From NCBI GenBank assembly GCA_029379385.1, contig CM055611.1, positions 17,244,062 through 17,308,061 on the forward strand: a DNA stretch of 64,000 nucleotides. The letters run 5' to 3'. Origin of the DNA: Quillaja saponaria (Eukaryota > Streptophyta > Magnoliopsida > Fabales > Quillajaceae). Both the position numbers and the translations under genes were made by a program. This document shows, piece by piece, positions 45,084-56,744 of the stretch. How positions within the stretch are numbered: position 1 is the stretch's first letter; every line of letters starts with the position of its first letter. The notes beneath the pieces were generated by a model. That model saw nothing but the letters and a program-made list of their open reading frames with translations. It did not search any database and had not been told where the DNA came from.

Positions 45084-46760
45084 TTGACCCTTTCTTGTTT
45101 TTCTCTATCAAACAATAGAGATTTAAACAAGCCACAAATTCTGACAATCAAGCTCAGTGCCCGTAGATATCACAAGACCTTTTTCAACGATTACTCAAAA
45201 TGTCATTTTGAAAGAGGTTCATCAATTTATTCAAGATCAAGCTATATAGCCATCAGATCAAGTAAAGCTTTCAAGAAAATCAAATCAGAGGATTACATTC
45301 TTTTCTTTAAAGAATACTAATTCAAAGATTGTATCCATCTGTTTTATAAATATAATACAATTATTATTTGTGTACACGTTTTCTTGTCAGTTACTTTCAA
45401 ACACAAATCTCCTTCAAAAGTTTCTATATCAACACTATTGGATCTTATGTTTGTCATGAAGAACTAAGCCAAAAAGGATAATGGTGTTTCTGCTAAAGTT
45501 GTCACCTTTTTTTGCCATTGATGATGCTTCCATCAACAATATCATATGTGGTGGACAGATCACACAAACGAGATCAAAATCTATCAATCAACAACTTCTT
45601 CAAGTGGCCAATCAAACCAAGGTCCAACCTTTTGTTGTTTCGGATCTCATTACCATGGGAAAAGCAAACTACATTGTCAACGATGAAGATATATCTTTCT
45701 TAGAGAATTTCAAATTATCTGGGGACAACGTTTAATTCTATAAGACGAAATCTCATATTTCTATCATCTCTAAATCATTGCATGCAATTTTAAATGAAGA
45801 GTTAATGTCTTTCACAGCAGATTCATTCTCCTAAGTTGATGTCATGCCTGTTATGGTAATTGAAGGTTCAACTATAGAAAACAAGGTGCTAAAATTAGAG
45901 AAGAAAATCTCACTTCTCACCAAAACCATTGAAGACAAAGACTTTGAAATTGCTAAACTCATTAACCAGTTGACAAAGCAAAATAGTGTCAAGTCAAGTG
46001 AACAACCAACTTGCCTTCTCGGTTCGAATTCAAATAAAATTGCTATGGACAAAGGGAAAAATAGAGGAAGAACATGAGGCTTCTCAACAACTTTCTGGCT
46101 CTATTGCATCATTCTCAATAGAGCAGTTGCAGGACGTGCTCACTAACTCCATCCGAGCACAATACAAAGAATGTTTGCAAAATTCATTTTTGTACTCAAA
46201 GTCATACACGAAACGGGATTGACAACATGAAAATGCCTCTCAGATATCAACCTCCAAAGTTCAACCAGTTTGATGGAAAGGGCAGTCCAAAACAACATGT
46301 TGCTGATTTCTTTGAGACTTGTGAAAATGTAAGGACAAGGAGCGATCTTCTTGTCAAGTAATTTGTTTGATCCCTTAGAGGAACCGCGTTCAATTGGTAC
46401 ACTGATTGGAAGCTAAGTCAATCAACAGTTGAGAGCAACTAAAAAAAGAGTTTCTCAACCGGTTCTACAATACTTGACGTACAATCACCTTGATGGAGCT
46501 CACCAACACCTAACAATGGAAAGATGAGCTTGTCATTGACAACATCAACCAGTGGAGAGCACTAAGCTTAGATTTGCAAAGAGCGAGTATCATAAATCTC
46601 TACAGTTGAAATGTGGACTTAAGGCAAATATTGGGAGCTTCTATACATCCCTTAAGGGAATCAAGCCTGTAACATTTGAAGAACTTGGAACCCGAGTACA
46701 TGACATGGAGTTTAGCATAGTGAGTTATGGAAATTACAAACCTCCCATATTTAATCAATG
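45084..46760 (+). pseudogene. Ty3-gypsy gag-region relic
   Basis: The recognisable part is 46228-46760. It reads RYQPPKFNQFDGKGSPKQHV and ADFFETCENV, then an interrupted GTAFNWYTDWKL, FLNRFY-like remnants, and VTFEELGTRVHDMEFSI. This is the retrotransposon gag domain of plant Ty3-gypsy elements. Upstream pieces at 45481-45735 and 45844-46077 are in phase with each other and contain a coiled coil (KVLKLEKKISLLTKTIEDKD); such N-terminal regions occur in these elements. 45084-45320 is open but unassigned. Stops and shifts break the frame. No protease, RT or integrase follows, because a different LTR begins at 46891. Confidence 0.7.
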
Positions 46761-46890
46761 AAACAAGTGGAAGGTTGTAGAGAAAGTGGAAGTAAATGAA
46801 AAGGGCAATGAAACAAGTTGGTTGTTTTCCATAACTTGAAAAAAATCGTTGACTTAAGGAACACCCATACTCCTTTATACGAGTTTAAAC

Positions 46891-47050
46891 TGTTAGAGTA
46901 TATTTAGTATTAAGTCATGTTGGGTGTTAAGTCCCACATTATTTAGATAAACAAGTCTTATGTAATTACCTATATTATAAATTTAAGGTCCTGGTGTAGT
47001 GTTGGAATAATCCAAGCTACTACTATTTCTTTCTCTATATTTATTTTACA
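46891..47050 (+). repeat. Short LTR (160 bp) of a small retrotransposon
   Basis: The stretch from TGTTAGAGTATATTTAG to TTATTTTACA is followed directly by TGGTATCAGAG, the methionine-tRNA primer site. It also contains GGTGTTAAGTCCCACATT, common in plant copia and TRIM LTRs. The short length suggests a TRIM-type element. The TG...CA ends and primer site make the LTR call firm; the element class is inferred. Confidence 0.65.
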
Positions 47051-47300
47051 TGGTATCAGAGTTAAGCCCATGATTGATGGGTTGCCCTATTAGGCCCACA
47101 CCCGACGATTGATCGGCCCACCTACTGATAGGCTCCACCTCACGATTTTGGATCTCCACGTTCCATGTGAGGGGGGTGTCATGTGTGAACTCCCACATTG
47201 CTAAGGCTAGAGGGGCTTCAATAATCCTTATAAGGTAAATGGGCCTCTCCTCTTGTTATCAATTGATTAGTTTTCAAGAGTGAGGCCTCTAACAAAATAA
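47051..47300 (+). mobile_element. Primer site and leader of the short-LTR element
   Basis: TGGTATCAGAGT (47051-47062) is followed by a GC-rich leader with several GGCCCA motifs and a G-run (GTGAGGGGGGTGTC, near 47170), which looks like a purine tract next to a TG end. The following 120 bases (TGTCATGTGTGAACTCCCAC onward) could be a diverged second LTR, but it does not align well to the first. No coding region lies between them. Confidence 0.45.
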
Positions 47301-47405
47301 ATTAATTATGAGCAAATAATGAATAAGTAAGAAGAATTAATATTTCTATGAAGACAACTCCTATATATATAGGAATAACAGACATGGAATAGAGCTGTGC
47401 ATGTA

Positions 47406-47427
47406 TCTCTACTATAATTATAAGGCA
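47406..47427 (+). other. Helitron 5' terminus
   Basis: TCTCTACTATAATTATAAGG, preceded by A at 47405. It matches the plant Helitron head TCTMTAYTA in all nine positions. Confidence 0.7.
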
Positions 47428-48255
47428 TACGAGAAAGCTAGTTTTCAGATGACAGTCAGAGTCATTCAAAATCCAAACCAAGAGCCCGAGTGATCAAACT
47501 TCGCCACAAGGGTTCACCTAAAGAAAACTAGTCAATAGGAAGCTCCCCTTGGTCATCCTCCAATGTAATATTGCAAGGTTAGTATCCCAATACATTTCTG
47601 TAAGGTCCATACACTTCTAATACATTCTTTGTCTTAAACATGAACTTTTGAACTTCACTTCGGTTTCTGTAAGGTCCATTGACATGGTGAAAAAGCATTA
47701 ATATTTTAATCTTATCTGTGTTGGATGATCATACTTCATAAACCATTAATAAACAAACCCATTTTTTTGGTGAAAAACACATTTGTCTATAGCCCTCATC
47801 GCCTCAGTCCAGAAGGCTCTGATCCTCAACATCACTAATATCTTACATGAAAATCCCAGCAATTTTCAGGACCATTTTGTCCGGAGTAGGCATTATCATT
47901 GAGGATTTAATCGCAAGGGCTTGAGTGTAAACCCCAGAGAGCCCCAACAGTTGGGACTCAACTTTGATATTATTAGAATCTCACTCTTAAAATCAATTTA
48001 TTAGTACCAAATGGAGATGCTCATAAACTTATATATAGTGTTAAGCTCCTTAACATTAGCGATGTGGAATACACATTTATAAATTTAAAACAAGCTTGTT
48101 ACGACTTGGTTTATTCATGTGAACAAATTCATTAGTTTTGTGAGGATTCATGTAGCTAAGTGAGTTAAGAGGCTTGTGGATGTTGTTGTTGTGGAGTGGA
48201 TATAAATTGAACCTATTTAATATGTGATTCCTTTTATACAACTTTGCAACTGCAG
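47428..48255. other. Helitron interior upstream of the membrane-gene exon
   Basis: Non-coding as far as I can see. It includes text typical of plant intergenic repeats (GCTCATAAACTTATATATAG near 48020). The last bases, TTTGCAACTGCAG, form a splice acceptor for the next exon. Confidence 0.4.
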
Positions 48256-48703
48256 GCTAGCAAGTGATCAAGAATTCACCTATTCAATACCATGTCATGC
48301 TGTCTTCATATTTCTGAATCCACTGCTGATTGGCGTCCTTCAAGTTGAGTATCAGAACAAGCCCAAGCCACCCTTGGAGACACACCCAGTTTACATGTGG
48401 ACTTTCTTGGCTGTAGTGTGCATCTACAGCGTAGGACTTGGTTTTAAGTTCCATCTTAGAGGTCACAAAAATACATATTGTGTTCAAATTCTCAACCTTT
48501 TCATTCCCATCATTGGAGCACTTTCATCAGCCTCACTACTATCGGTGTTCTTACCGCGCTTTCTCGTGTATTTTGTGGTCACATCCTGGGCTTGTATGAT
48601 TGTTATAATCATGGTACATCCACTGTTGAAATTCTTACTGAGTTGGGTTTTTGAAGGGTTCAAGAAGTCAATTTTTCAAGTATGTAGCATTTTTAATAGC
48701 TAG
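48256..48703 (+). CDS. Membrane-protein family exon inside the Helitron
   Basis: A good acceptor (CAACTGCAG|GC) begins an exon whose frame is open to a TAG at 48701. It reads ASDQEFTYSIPCHAVFIFLN, then LQVEYQNKPKPPLETHP, MWTFLAVVCIYSVGLGFKF, ILNLFIPIIGALSSASLLSV and FLVYFVVTSWACMIVIIMV: four hydrophobic segments. CAA|GTATGT near 48681 may be a donor, so a further exon may once have followed. It aligns with the proteins at 11843-12432 and 8383-8906 (same spacing of hydrophobic segments and the GFKF/IEFK motif) and is very close to the broken copy at 37278-37660. The first exon was not found. It could be a captured gene fragment or a host exon; the function is unknown. Confidence 0.5.
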
Positions 48704-49130
48704 GTCTCTTCAAGCAACTGCAGCAAGACTTGCCTACGTGACCGGAGTCTGATCAGATCAATTATTAGACATACTATTTCTGAATATGATCGTGTAATAT
48801 ATTGGGTTCACAACATGCTCCAATTAGCCGAGCCATTTGGGCCATTCCTTTTGAAGAAGGGCTACAATTGTTTCTTTTTCTTTTAAAAAATTATTAGAAA
48901 CATTGGTGAAGTAATCTAATGAACTTTTTACAATTTTCTACTTTCATTAACATAGTTTTAAACCTATAATTTGAGAAGATAATATATATATATATTTCAC
49001 CGAAACTCAAGAAAAAATACTCATGTATCACGCAACTACACTATATTCATCATTTTCTTCTCACTTTATAACCTTTTAAATGTTTAGAATTTAGATCTTC
49101 TAGAGAAATAAAAAAAAATAAAAAAAAAGA
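48704..49130. other. AT-rich sequence before the assembly gap
   Basis: An AT run lies at about 48979-48994 and an A-rich stretch directly before the gap. A short GC-balanced piece at 48710-48860 has no clear frame. Confidence 0.4.
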
Positions 49131-49230
49131 NNNNNNNNNNNNNNNNNNNNNNNNNNNNNNNNNNNNNNNNNNNNNNNNNNNNNNNNNNNNNNNNNNNNNN
49201 NNNNNNNNNNNNNNNNNNNNNNNNNNNNNN
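49131..49230. other. Assembly gap (100 N)
   Basis: Exactly 100 N, the usual placeholder for a gap of unknown size. It lies directly before the first visible unit of a ~690-bp tandem repeat, so collapsed repeat copies are a likely cause. Confidence 0.98.
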
Positions 49231-51200
49231 TCTTTATCTTCTAGGTTTCTATCTTTTTCTTAAAGATTAGCATTTTATGAATATATGAGTACTAATTTCA
49301 ATGCAGTGTTTAATTTACAGAGGACATACAGAAGAGCATGGCATTATATCATTTTCACAAGATTCCCTTGACCACTGCTGTTGCTTCCAGCTTCACCCGT
49401 TGGGAGCATGCTACTGCTCTGCGCAAGGTATGAAACTGATTATGAACATGAATCTGATGATCAACATGAGCCTGATAATGAAAGCACAAAAAACAACATC
49501 TATCAGCACACCAAGCCTTATGATGAATATTCATTCACTGCACCTGAGTTACAGTATCAAAAAGTCACAAAAAAGTAGAAGATGAAGAGTCCCACATTAC
49601 TATGTTTATACACATAACTATCTAAACTTTAAAGAAGTTATAATCAGCACTAGAATTCCTACTCTAAAATTCAGTAACAAAGATTTTTTTGAACTCAAAA
49701 TGAGAGTTAAATGATTTGAACAAAGTCTCTTTCAAGGTTATTAAACTGTGTATCCTAACACATGCTGAAACTTTTACTTTCAATAACAGAGGCAGACACT
49801 TAGGCAGCACCATTTTAGTTCCAAATCCAACATAGTAGATCATGATTTTTGATTCTCGCAAGCTCATAGCAGCTAGCGACCAGCCTTGAAGACAGGTCCC
49901 TTCTTTTTATTATTACATTATTCTTTATCTTCTAGGTTTCCATCTTTATCTTAAAGATTAGCATTTTATGAATATATGAGTACTAATTTCAATGCAGTGT
50001 TTAATTTACAGAGGACATACAGAAGAGCATGGCATTATATCATTTTCACAAGATTCCCTTGACCACTGTTGTTGCTTCCAGCTTCACCCGTGGGGAGCAT
50101 GCTACTGCTCTGCGCAAGGTATGAAACTGATTATGAACATGAATCTGATGATCAACATGAGCCTGATAATGAAAGCACAGAAAAAACATCTATCAGCACA
50201 CCAAGCCATATGATGAATATTCATTCACTGCACCTGAGTTACAATATCAAAAAGTCATAAAAAAGTTGAAGATTAAGCGTCCCATATTACTAGGTTTATA
50301 CACATAACTGTCTAAACTTTAGAGAAGTTATAATCAGCACTAGAATTCCTACTCTAAAATTCAGCAACAAAGATTTTTTTAAATCCAAAATGCCAGTTAA
50401 ATGATTTGAACAAAGTCTCTTTCAAGGTTATTAATCTGTGCATCCTAACACATGCTGAAACTTTTACTTTCAATAGCAGAGGCAGACACTTAGGCAGTAC
50501 ACACCATTTTAGTTCCAAATCCAACATAGTAGATCATGATCCTTGATTCTCGCAAGCTCATTACCGCTAGTGACCAGCCTTGAAGACAGGTCCCTTCTTT
50601 TTATTATTACATTATTCTTTATCTCATAGGTTTCCATCTTTATCTTAAAGATTAGCATTTTATGAATATAGGAGTTGTAATTTCAATGCAGTGTTTAATT
50701 TACAGAGGACATACAGAAGAGCATGGCTTTATATCATTTTCACAAGATTCCCTTGACCACTGCTGTTGCTTCCAACTTCACCCGTGGGGAGCATGCTACT
50801 GCTTTGCGCAAGGTATGAAACTGATTATGAGCATGAATTTGATGATCAACATAAGCCTGATAATAAAAGCACAGAAAAAACATCTATCAGCACACCAAGC
50901 CATATGATGAATATTCATTCACTGCACCTGATTTACAATATCAAAAAGTCACAAAAAAGTAGAAGATGAAGAGTTCCACATTACTATGTTTATACACATA
51001 ACTGTTTAAACTTTAGTGAAGTTATGATCAGCACTAGAATTCCTACTCTAAAATTCAGCAACAAAGATTTTTTTAAACTTAAAATGTGAGTTAAATGATT
51101 TGAACAAAGTCTCTTTCAAGGTTATTAAACTATGTATCCTAACACATGCTGAACCTTTTTAAACTATATATCCTAACACATGCTGAACCTTTTACTTTCA
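49231..51200 (+). repeat. Tandem triplication of a ~690-bp unit
   Basis: Three head-to-tail units start with TCTTTATCTT at 49231, 49922 and 50616 (periods 691 and 694); the third fades after about 51140. Units are more than 95% alike by eye. Each carries an exon-like block between an acceptor (AATTTACAG) and a donor (GCGCAAG|GTATGA), and downstream a CAAGGTTATTAA...CCTAACACATGCTGA tail. The last unit also has a ~30-bp local duplication (51127-51192). More copies may lie in the N gap. Confidence 0.9.
49321..49578 (+). pseudogene. Exon-like block of repeat unit 1 (also 50012-50266 and 50705-50959)
   Basis: In each unit the frame from the acceptor reads RDIQKSMALYHFHK, then PLTTAVASSFTRWEHATALR up to K at the donor. 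In unit 1, bases after the donor stay open in another frame as an acidic stretch (YETDYEHESDDQHEPDNES) ending in a TAG. Another frame gives the Cys-rich HCCCFQLHP readings, which are probably shadows. I do not recognise the protein. The block could be a captured host exon copied three times. Confidence 0.4.
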
Positions 51201-52376
51201 ATAGTTTCAATTCAATAGAACTGTTATGCATGTCCTCTTCATGACTAAATTATATCTTAATTTTCTAATTATGATTTTTAACTTTTAGACAAAGGTAACA
51301 ACATGATAATGATATGTGAAACTTACATAACCCATTAATGTCCTCAATTGCTTAGATAGCAGAAATTACATTCAAATAAAGCATCCAAACCTAAATAATG
51401 CGTAAAGATATATTTTATTCCAATTTTCATAGTGTATTTTCTGGTTTCTTCTTTAAGTGATAAATATGAAAGTACACTTTTAGCTAAAACGTAGGGTGTT
51501 AATAGTACTTTACAATGTGGCTCATGATTAGTCATATTAGTATGCAAAGCTGCAATTGAAGTTTTACCTATTAAGATTTTGTTTTTACTAAAAAAATTAA
51601 TAATAACAAAATCAAATGTAAGAAATCAATGCAAATCTGTCAGTTGCATACTAAATTTAGATTTACCTTCTTTGACATCTCTGATTTTGCAAATATGCCT
51701 ACTGCATACTAAATTGAGAGACATCAATACAAGGTGAATATAAATGCTGATTGAGTGTAGCCTGACAAAACCTATATATATATTCTTATAGCCATGTCTA
51801 CCATTACCAAGAAATACTCCAAAATCTTCTATCACATCCTTTTTTGTACTTGAAATCTATTACTTTTACCCAGAAAATACTCTTAAAGATTCTGTCACAT
51901 CCTTTATTGTCCTTCAACATTATTACAGTTGACCAATACAATGCTTATACAGTTTCTCCAATAACTTTACCTCACTCTATCGTTCTTTTTCTTTCTGGCA
52001 TTAAACACTTGCTCAAATAAGGCGCAATAATTCTGTCAGTGACATTATTTCTACAACAGTTCTATGACTGTTGCCTCTATTCAACATCACATGACCACCT
52101 ATTAAAAGAAGCTCTAAGATCAATCATAACTCTTAAAATAATTTTTAACTTCAAAGTGCATGGTACACACTCAACCTTAATGGTCATATATCCTTAACTT
52201 CAGAGCTGCAGGTATAAAAAAAGGTTTCACTTGCATTCTTTTAGTGAGCAACTTTACACTTTAAAGTCAGTAGCAAACCAGTGCTTTTTAAGGTTATCTC
52301 TATTCTTCTCTGTGATTTCAGTTCTTATGTTTTTTACCTGTTGCTAATCATATGTTACATATATTTGATATAGAAA
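51201..52376. other. Helitron interior before the RPA-like gene
   Basis: AT-rich, with no supported gene. The bases before 52377 are the likely leader or promoter of the RPA-like gene; no clear TATA box was chosen. Confidence 0.4.
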
Positions 52377-54413
52377 ATGACTAGACAAACACTCCTCATC
52401 AGTGAAATCACACCACAAACAAAAAACTGGACAGCTAAAGTTAGAGTTATTGAGAAGCTGTTGCCTCGCACCTCCATGAGCAGCCCCAAAAAATATCAAA
52501 GGATTGTTTTAATGGATAAAGAGGTATAACTTGAATTGCCTCAATCAAAATACAAGTGTTTTCAGACACTACCTAGAAACATACCATGTATTATTCTAAC
52601 TATTCCTTTTTTTTTTCCCCTTCTTCTTCTAATTAACTAGGGAACTAAAGTGCAAGCATCTATTTTTGGAGCAGAAATTAATTTGCTTGGCACCACATTG
52701 TCCAACATGAACTACTACAATATTGCAGGAGCCATAGTCAGTACAATTGAGCCTCAATATTGTCTTGTGTCAAGCCAATTCCAATGGAAACTCTCTTCTC
52801 GCACCTATATAGAACAACTTCCAAGTGATGAGGAATTCCCAACACCAAATCTTCACATTTTCACTCTTTTTGATCAATTTGGAAAGCATGTTGACTCATC
52901 ATCTCAAATAGGTAAAAACACTAAACCAAACTAATAAAATCAGATTTTACATGGTTGTCTATACATAAATGTTTTCATATATTACAGATATGGTAGCAAT
53001 TGTTATTAAAGCTATGCCTTCAAGAATGCAAGAAATAAGGATTGGTGCATCTGATGTCCAAGAGTTTATTGTTACTGATAAAAGGTGTGTTGCTTTCTAA
53101 CTACATGTATAAGTTCTTTGACAAAATCAAATTCAACAGCTTTATTGCATTAACCTACAATTTTCCTGTCAAATTTTTAAACCCATAGCTTAACACCAGT
53201 AGTTCTGACTATGTGGGATCAATTTGTGAACAACGAAGCATCATTAATAGTGGACAAAATAGATTCTATGCCAATCATTCTTGGTACCCGTCTGAAAGTT
53301 GTTTCATACAAGGGTAAATATGACAAATTCTATACAAATTCCTCTACTAACATAGTTATTATGTACATCCACACCAATACATGGTCTTATAAATGTGATA
53401 TAGGAATTTCATTGACAACTAAAGCCTCATCATTCTTTGCCTTGAATCCTGACATTCCTGAAGCTGTGGATTTAGCAAATTGGTGAGCTTTTCATCTTCA
53501 GCTTTTTAAAATCATTTTGGATTGCAAGACTATGTATCGTAGACATTAAAATGTATTTTCTTTATGCAGGTTGATTGAACACAAAGAAGAAGTGCTGAAT
53601 TTGTTGGTCACCAATGATCCTGATTTATCCTTGGCTTCCTCATCCATGCAGCCATCTCCACAGACAACTTCACCAATTGCTATCATCAGCCAACCTACTG
53701 AAAAGGTTCAGCTTCTAATTCATGCACAAGTTATCACCACATTAATGCCCAAACAAATAAAAATTAACCCATTCAAGTTGTAACATGCAGCTTCTAAGAT
53801 ATTGGGCAAAAGCTAGGGTACAAATAACAAAACTAAACCAACAGTTCTGGTACATGGCGTGTTCTAGCTGCCACAAGAACACGGGCAGAATTCAACCAAC
53901 CATTCCAATGCCTATTCTGCAAAAAAAATGTATCAGCGAAACCAAGGGAAAAATTCTAGCAATCATTATATATACCTATTTCAATTGACAGCCACAAATA
54001 TACTTACAGAATTTCTTATGAAAATAAAACATAGATTGCGAATTGAAGTGAACCTTCATGACAATTCTGGATCATTAAAAGCAATAACCTTTGGTGAGCA
54101 TGCTGAAAAACTCATTAACTGCACTGCTGAAACCCTTATGGAAAACACCAATAAGGTGAATCTCAAACTTTTAGAATTATGCATATTGAGGAAAGTTCAG
54201 AGATTTCATTGGTAACATAATTGAATCTGACATGTTTATATTGTGATTTAACTATAGGAAGGAATGTGCAATTTGGCCAATGTTGGTCAGCTTCAAACAG
54301 AGAAATATTTCCTCATTCGTTTGAAGAAATACCAACTACAAGTGCAAAATGAAGATGAGGATCGTTTCAATATCATGTCTGTGCATGATGTTCATGTTAA
54401 AATGGAGAAATAG
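52377..54413 (+). pseudogene. Replication protein A 70-kDa subunit-like gene (Helitron RPA)
   Basis: Exons: 52377-52523 (MTRQTLLISEITP; first OB fold, NWTAKVRVIEK), 52641-52911, 52988-53084, 53168-53313, 53404-53482, 53570-53707, 53791 to about 53930, about 54034-54155 and 54258-54413. Good splice sites join the early exons in phase. The second OB fold (LTPVVLTMWDQFVNNE) and a C-x2-C zinc ribbon (MACSSCHK) are visible. The second zinc pair (CLFCKKN) is in another frame because of an apparent one-base shift near 53900, and the donor after it (AAG|GG) is not GT. The last exons (EVNLHDNSGSLKAITFGEHA; YFLIRLKKYQLQVQN) are well kept. RPA binds single-stranded DNA; plant Helitrons carry such genes. 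It is probably inactive. Confidence 0.8.
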
Positions 54414-55584
54414 TTATCTTATTACTATTAAAGTTGTATGTTTTTTGAACTTGGCAAGTGTGGACCAAGTTATCCTATTATAGCTTCTGCTTTTTGTGTT
54501 TATGGTTAGAGGCCACAAAAAACAATGTTAAACATGGCTCTGTGTAAGATTATTTTGCCCTACTGACAACTTGCTTCATGAAACATTAGTAGATAATGAA
54601 AAAATCTTCCTTTCGGAGCATAGTTGGCATTTTGTTATGTAATATGTATCTTTATTAATGCAAGATGAAAGTATATCTATCCATCACTGTATTGCTTTAT
54701 AACAGTAATTTCTACTCTAATGTCTATCTAGCCATATTTTCTATAAATTTATTCTTCTATGCAGGATGGATGTAATATGTCCATCAATATATATGTGATT
54801 TATGTCTTGATGTCTTGCACAATTACTTAAACATTCTTTTTCATACATGAAACCAAGATACTTTAATGCGTTAGCAATAATCTAAATGCAATAGTATTGC
54901 TTGTGCAAAGAACAAATATTTTTCAATATCCAGCCAAAATTGAAGGATCTAAGGAAGCAAAATACAGTACTCCAACAAAGATGGTTCAACTTGCTAAAAC
55001 AATTTCTTCTTAAGAAAGTATAGCAAAAACACTACATTTACTATATATACTTGATGAGAATGACAGTGAATTTAATATTGACAATTGGTAGTGCATTAAG
55101 AAACGCATGAACATGAAATTTTTATTACTTTTCAATAGTACATATTAATTGCTTAAAAAAAGTGTCATACTCTTGCACTAAATTGAAAACTTCCTTATTT
55201 TCTTGATAACCAAATATTAAAGTTAAAGAACAATAAAAGTACAACAACAATAAAATAAAATAAAATAGTTGAGAAATGCAAGAAAAAAAATCTTGAAGAA
55301 TAAACTGATCATTTAAATAGTTGCTCTTTATGTATTCAAATTCTTAAACTTTAAATCAACTACACAAAACAAATTGAGCTCCTAGACTAACATTTACACT
55401 ATTATTATTAAGTGAAATATTAAGATATTCATTCATTAAAATGTGTCATCTGCTAAACAATTCTAAAACTCAACAAATTCATATCTTAACAATATCTCAA
55501 AAATTAACAATAAATTTTTGTAATATTATGTGTACTGTCAAAAATAATAATATTATTATTACCATATTCATTACTAATTAGCAT
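54414..55584. other. Helitron interior after the RPA-like gene
   Basis: AT-rich, with no open frame of interest. It includes the 3' flank of the RPA-like gene. Confidence 0.45.
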
Positions 55585-55614
55585 CCTGTGCCATTGGCAC
55601 GGGTATCTCCCTAG
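55585..55614 (+). other. Helitron 3' terminus: hairpin and CTAG
   Basis: CCTGTGCC (55585-55592) pairs with GGCACGGG (55596-55603) around an ATT loop, with one G-T pair. TATCTCC and CTAG follow, then host T. This is the usual structure of a Helitron tail (hairpin about ten bases before CTRR). Confidence 0.75.
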
Positions 55615-56744
55615 TTATAAAATAAAAGTGTCAGTTTAGCTCATTTGGTAAATGAGTCATAATATAAACTCGAACTCAACTTGTTTAAAAAATGAACAAA
55701 CCTCTAGTGAACTCTTATCAAGTTGTTGATTACGAGTTGCTCGCGAACATCTCTAATAATTTGTAGCCCTTACAGCCCTAAAAGACTATTCAGATGGAGC
55801 TTCACTGAAACTAGAGACCTCTTTTGACGGAGGTAAGGGCTCATGCCATTACGTTTTATTTGGGTTAGCTTCATTGACAAGGACAAAGGAGGTAAATTAT
55901 AATACAGCTTTTTACAGCAGCAGGATGTTATCAGGGAAGTTAAATTATATGTTGAAGCAAAGTTGTATGTAGGGTTTTTTAATGGATGACATCATTGAAG
56001 GGGATAATGTTCGTATTGCCATGGGCTTGTTTGTTTTAAATAATTAATAAAATATTTTTTTTTTTGTGTAAAAAAATACAGCTATCATAAAGTCAAATGA
56101 CAAAAATATCTTTATATCACATAAAATAAATAATTAGATTAAAAATTATTGATAAATAAGCTAAATAATAAATATATTTATTTTATTTAGATGACAAAAA
56201 TACTCTTCATATCACAATAAATAATAAAAATATATATATTTGTATATAAAAATAATAATAAATCAATTTATTTTATTCAAATGACAAAATACCCTTCATA
56301 TCATATTAAATAATAGAAATAACATAATTATAAATAATTAATTAATGTAAAATAAAGAAACTAGTTAAGTAATGTTAAACTAAAATATTAAATTTAAGAA
56401 TAAGAAATAATAAAATAAATATATGCAATAATAATAATAAATAAATAAAATTTTAAAATAAATCAATAAAGTACTAAGAAATATATAAATTTCATAAATT
56501 ATGTTGCATTTTTATTACTTTACCTATTTAGGGATAATTTTTTCATTTTAGCATAATTTTTTTATGTCATTTCATGTTTGAAAAATAAATATCAAATAAA
56601 TAAATAGAATATAATGTTTATTTTTCATTGACGTTACCAAACAATATAAAAAATTATCATTTTATTACACAGGATTCCATTCTCATTCTTATTCCAATTT
56701 CGCAAAAATTATTGGTGCATACCAAACTAGAGAAATGAAATCTA
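55615..56744. other. AT-rich intergenic sequence
   Basis: No gene is seen. ATGACAAAAATA(T/C)TCTTCATATCACA recurs three times (about 56096, 56190 and 56279), giving a loose ~90-bp tandem repeat. 55990-56600 is extremely AT-rich. Confidence 0.5.

Larger units (their letters stand above)
47406..55614 (+). mobile_element. Candidate Helitron carrying an RPA1-like gene and captured sequence
   Basis: The left end TCTCTACTA (47406-47414) is the plant Helitron 5' consensus and is preceded by A. The right end has an 8-bp hairpin (55585-55603), an 8-base spacer TATCTCC-, then CTAG (55611-55614) followed by T. Insertion between A and T without target duplication is the Helitron rule. The interior holds an RPA1-like gene in the sense orientation, as plant Helitrons do, plus a host-type membrane-protein gene fragment and a triplicated block. 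No Rep/helicase is visible. The 100-N gap could hide one, but the element is probably non-autonomous. The visible length is 8.2 kb, subject to the gap. The two ends have not been shown to belong together. Confidence 0.65.
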
